From positions 1 to 32,101 of the forward strand of contig NZ_JAHBYG010000047.1 in the NCBI RefSeq assembly GCF_019636075.1: a stretch of DNA of 32,101 nt, in the 5' to 3' direction. This document shows positions 30,067-32,101 of the stretch, one piece after another; the stretch's first letter is position 1; each line of letters starts with the position of its first letter. The translations under genes were made by a program, and so were the position numbers. The notes beneath the pieces were generated by a model. It saw only the letters and a list, made by a program, of their open reading frames with translations, did no database searches and was not told the origin of the DNA. The stretch is from Ferrovibrio sp. (GTDB lineage: Bacteria; Pseudomonadota; Alphaproteobacteria; Ferrovibrionales; Ferrovibrionaceae).

Positions 30067-31614
30067 TCACTTCTTCCCTTCGCGCTCGATGGACAGATCC
30101 AACATCACAGGATTGGGGAATTCGCCCCGCTCCCATGGCGTCATGCTCTGTTTGATCGACGCGGCCAATGTCTTGACTGGCAATGAACGGAAATCCGCCG
30201 GCACTGGGTTGAGGCTCAAGCTGAGAAAAATCTGCCCCAGCGCATCCTGTGCGTTGGCATAATTCTCGAACCTGCGCAATTGCGCGCGCAGGGCCGAAAC
30301 TTCATTGCGGATACGCTCGATACGCGCGCCGGCATCGGCCGATGCGCTGGCCTTGCTAAGCCCGGCAATCTCGATTTCGATCTTCTCGATCTCTTCGCTG
30401 CGGCGCAACTGCGACACCATATCCACATAACGGCGCCATGACAGATGCAGACGGCTGACCACGGCCATGTTGATTGCAAGGCGGCGCGTGTTGGCCAGGT
30501 TTTCGCGCGCCTCGGCCAGATCCATCTGAGCCGGCACGGTGAATACCCGGAAGATATTCCAGGTCACCCGCGAACCCATTTCCATCCAGTTCTGATAGGT
30601 GAGGAAGGAATTGGTGTCGGTGTTGTGCGACGCATAGAATTCCAAGCCCGGCAACAACCGCAGCATGGCCTTGCGCACTTCGGCCACCTCTACCCGGCGC
30701 GTATAGACCATCTCCTCCACATCCACCGAATTCTGCAAGGCAACCTGCTCAAGCTGCTCGATGGCCACGCCCAGTGGGGCCAATGGCGCAAGCGTCTTGG
30801 GCAGGTCGAGGCGCAATTCGGTGGTGGGATCGAGATTGAGCAGGCTCTTCAATTCTATTTCGGACGCACCCAGTGCCTGATCCAGCGCCTCCAACTGGCC
30901 TAGCAGATCAAGCAGAGTGCGCTTGAATTGCAGGGTGGAGGTGGGGTTTTGCATCCGCTCGTTCTGCGCCTTGTCCAGGTCGCGCATGGCCTGACGCACA
31001 TCCAGCGAGATGCGATTGATATCGCCGCGCAATTCCTGCGCCGCACCGGCTCGCCAAAAGGCCGTGCGGGTCTGCTGCACCAGGCGCAGCATGGCCTTCT
31101 TCTGGCGCGTGCGTGCAATCAGATAGATATTGGCGGTCTGCACGGATTGGAAATAGCTGACGCCGAAATCCAGGATGTTCCAAGACAGCTTCACATCGCT
31201 GGTAAACCGGTCGCGGTCAGACGAATAGGATGGTTCCAACGATTGCCGCTGGGTTTCAAGCGAACGGCTGGATGAAGCGCTGAAATTATCGCGACTTACA
31301 AAGCCGGCATTGGCCGCAAGCACCGGCAGCATGTCGTAGCGCGCCAGATTGGCCTGCCCCATGGCAAGCGCCTCTTCCATCATGCGGGTGCGATGATCGA
31401 GATTATAGGCGACGGCACGCGCCACGGCTTCGTCCAGCGTAACCGGGCCATCCAGCGGTTCCTGGTTGGCATCGATCACCTGACGATCAAGGCTAACCAT
31501 CGCGGCCACATCCTGCTTGGAAACCGTTACCGGTTCCACCGCGCAGCCCGCCAATACCAGCATCAAGGCAGAAATCGGTAAGACCCGCCAAGCCATTTGT
31601 TTTTTTATCGCCAT
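30067..31614 (-). CDS. TolC-family outer membrane lipoprotein
   Basis: 515 residues from the ATG at 31614. An upstream in-frame ATG at 31659 is possible, but the shorter form gives a clean lipoprotein signal with lipobox VLAGC at Cys24, as in OprM/CusC-like channels. TolC features: LDEAVARAVAYNLDHRTRMM at the mature N-terminus, LSWNILDFGVSYFQSVQ as the first-repeat strand, and VTWNIFRVFTVPAQMDLAEA as the second. Long helices make up the rest. It forms the outer-membrane exit of the operon's putative export system. It starts 48 bp after the stop of the Ig-like protein and ends 2 bp before the TAXI gene. It is clearly different from the housekeeping TolC at 2506-3879. Confidence 0.9.
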   Translation of the reverse strand: MAIKKQMAWRVLPISALMLVLAGCAVEPVTVSKQDVAAMVSLDRQVIDANQEPLDGPVTLDEAVARAVAYNLDHRTRMMEEALAMGQANLARYDMLPVLAANAGFVSRDNFSASSSRSLETQRQSLEPSYSSDRDRFTSDVKLSWNILDFGVSYFQSVQTANIYLIARTRQKKAMLRLVQQTRTAFWRAGAAQELRGDINRISLDVRQAMRDLDKAQNERMQNPTSTLQFKRTLLDLLGQLEALDQALGASEIELKSLLNLDPTTELRLDLPKTLAPLAPLGVAIEQLEQVALQNSVDVEEMVYTRRVEVAEVRKAMLRLLPGLEFYASHNTDTNSFLTYQNWMEMGSRVTWNIFRVFTVPAQMDLAEARENLANTRRLAINMAVVSRLHLSWRRYVDMVSQLRRSEEIEKIEIEIAGLSKASASADAGARIERIRNEVSALRAQLRRFENYANAQDALGQIFLSLSLNPVPADFRSLPVKTLAASIKQSMTPWERGEFPNPVMLDLSIEREGKK

Positions 31615-31662
31615 CGACTCTAACCCTGTATTCCTTGGCTTGAATGCGTTCGATCTCATGTC

Positions 31663-32101
31663 TTAAGCCGCCTGATCGCGTAGCGCCGACAGCAATGCAT
31701 CGCGCTGGGCCTGGAATAATCCCGGCCCGGTCTGGCGCAATTGATCGGCCAATGCCAGCTTGCCTGCCGGCTGAGCGATGGAAGCATCCTGATCGGCCGG
31801 CGCTGTTTGCTGGCCCTGGGGACCCTGCCCCTGGGGAGCCTGGCCCTGGGGCTGTGCCGCGGGTTGCTGGCCTTGTCCTGGCTGCGCCTGCTGGCCTTCC
31901 GGATTGGGCTGGCCGGCGGAAGAGCCTTCGGTATTGGAAACGATGATGCGGAAATCCGCCGAGGCTTCGTTGCCCTGGGTATCGCGCCCCACCACCTTCA
32001 CATCCACGGCTTCCACGCCCTGCTGCCTGGCCTGCTCGGCATTGACCTGGAATTCGCCGGTCTGCGGATTGAATTGCACGAAGCTGGGCAATTGGCTGCC
32101 G
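31663..32101 (-). CDS. C-terminal end of a large Ig/cadherin-like surface or secreted protein (partial)
   Basis: 146 codons up to the stop at 31663; the 5' part is outside the window, and the TTG at 32091 is probably internal. The first 50 residues read as the end of a putative Ig (He_PIG/cadherin-like) domain: LPSFVQFNPQTGEFQV, VDVKVVGRDTQG, ASADFRIIVSN. A low-complexity Gln/Pro/Gly linker of about 55 residues follows (repeated QGQ, PQG, QPA). A short amphipathic tail, ADQLRQTGPGLFQAQRDALL, closes the protein. This layout is typical of the end of giant repeat proteins exported by TolC-dependent systems. It is the most upstream visible gene of the operon and the likely substrate of the proteins encoded after it; this is inference from position. 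Confidence 0.75.
   Translation of the reverse strand, partial: GSQLPSFVQFNPQTGEFQVNAEQARQQGVEAVDVKVVGRDTQGNEASADFRIIVSNTEGSSAGQPNPEGQQAQPGQGQQPAAQPQGQAPQGQGPQGQQTAPADQDASIAQPAGKLALADQLRQTGPGLFQAQRDALLSALRDQAA

Noticed and set aside
24805..31614. Classic type I secretion or RND efflux operon
   Set aside because: Neither an ABC exporter ATPase nor an RND pump is present; the only inner-membrane multi-span protein has an M50 protease site.

Overview
The window is GC-rich, densely packed DNA that reads as a chromosomal segment of an alphaproteobacterium, probably from the Rhodospirillales and their relatives. The main support is a gene order I know from that class (isoaspartate methyltransferase-like protein, rhodanese, TolC, PopZ/DUF2497, valyl-tRNA synthetase), backed by the CoxD/CoxE/XdhC/MocA maturation set and Tat-exported BMP-type binding proteins. 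The genus cannot be named from sequence alone.

Layout. 1-4913 (minus strand): valS (cut by the window edge), popZ, tolC, a rhodanese and a PIMT-family methyltransferase. 5021-5275: two blocks of short tandem repeats, then a promoter and tRNA-Cys(GCA). 5384-10230 (plus): five tightly spaced genes (MoxR/CoxD AAA+ ATPase, CoxE-type VWA protein, two XdhC halves, and a MoeA-like/MocA fusion) that mature a molybdenum hydroxylase not encoded here. 10488-11735: a protein read here as a catalytically dead GGDEF-EAL scaffold. 11893-12327: a small hypothetical protein. 12379-18111: a RutB-like cysteine hydrolase diverging from a four-gene BMP/nucleoside-type ABC importer; each side has a good sigma-54 (-24/-12) promoter, which suggests one nitrogen-scavenging module. 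18161-24467: a signalling neighbourhood with an unknown protein, a single-domain response regulator, a membrane class III adenylate/guanylate cyclase, a small membrane protein, an exported metallo-beta-lactamase-fold protein with an altered metal site, and a dCache-GGDEF diguanylate cyclase. 24651-24740: tRNA-Ser(TGA) with its own promoter and a leader hairpin.

24805-32101 (minus) is the most unusual part. It is a close-packed operon that begins beyond the window with the 3' end of an Ig/cadherin-like protein and continues with a TolC-family lipoprotein, a TAXI-type lipoprotein without any TRAP permease, a HlyD-type adaptor, a GAF-like/TM/HlyD protein, and an M50 site-2-protease fused to a HlyD domain with a PqqD-like N-terminus. 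No ABC or RND motor is visible. My inference is a trans-envelope export or surface-display machine in which the intramembrane protease-adaptor sits where a transporter would normally be, serving the large protein upstream.

A recurring small-scale feature is short tandem duplication (units 11-27 bp, 2-3 copies) in gaps and across the stop codons of hypothetical genes (near 1461, 5021, 5101, 12305, 18131 and 21324).
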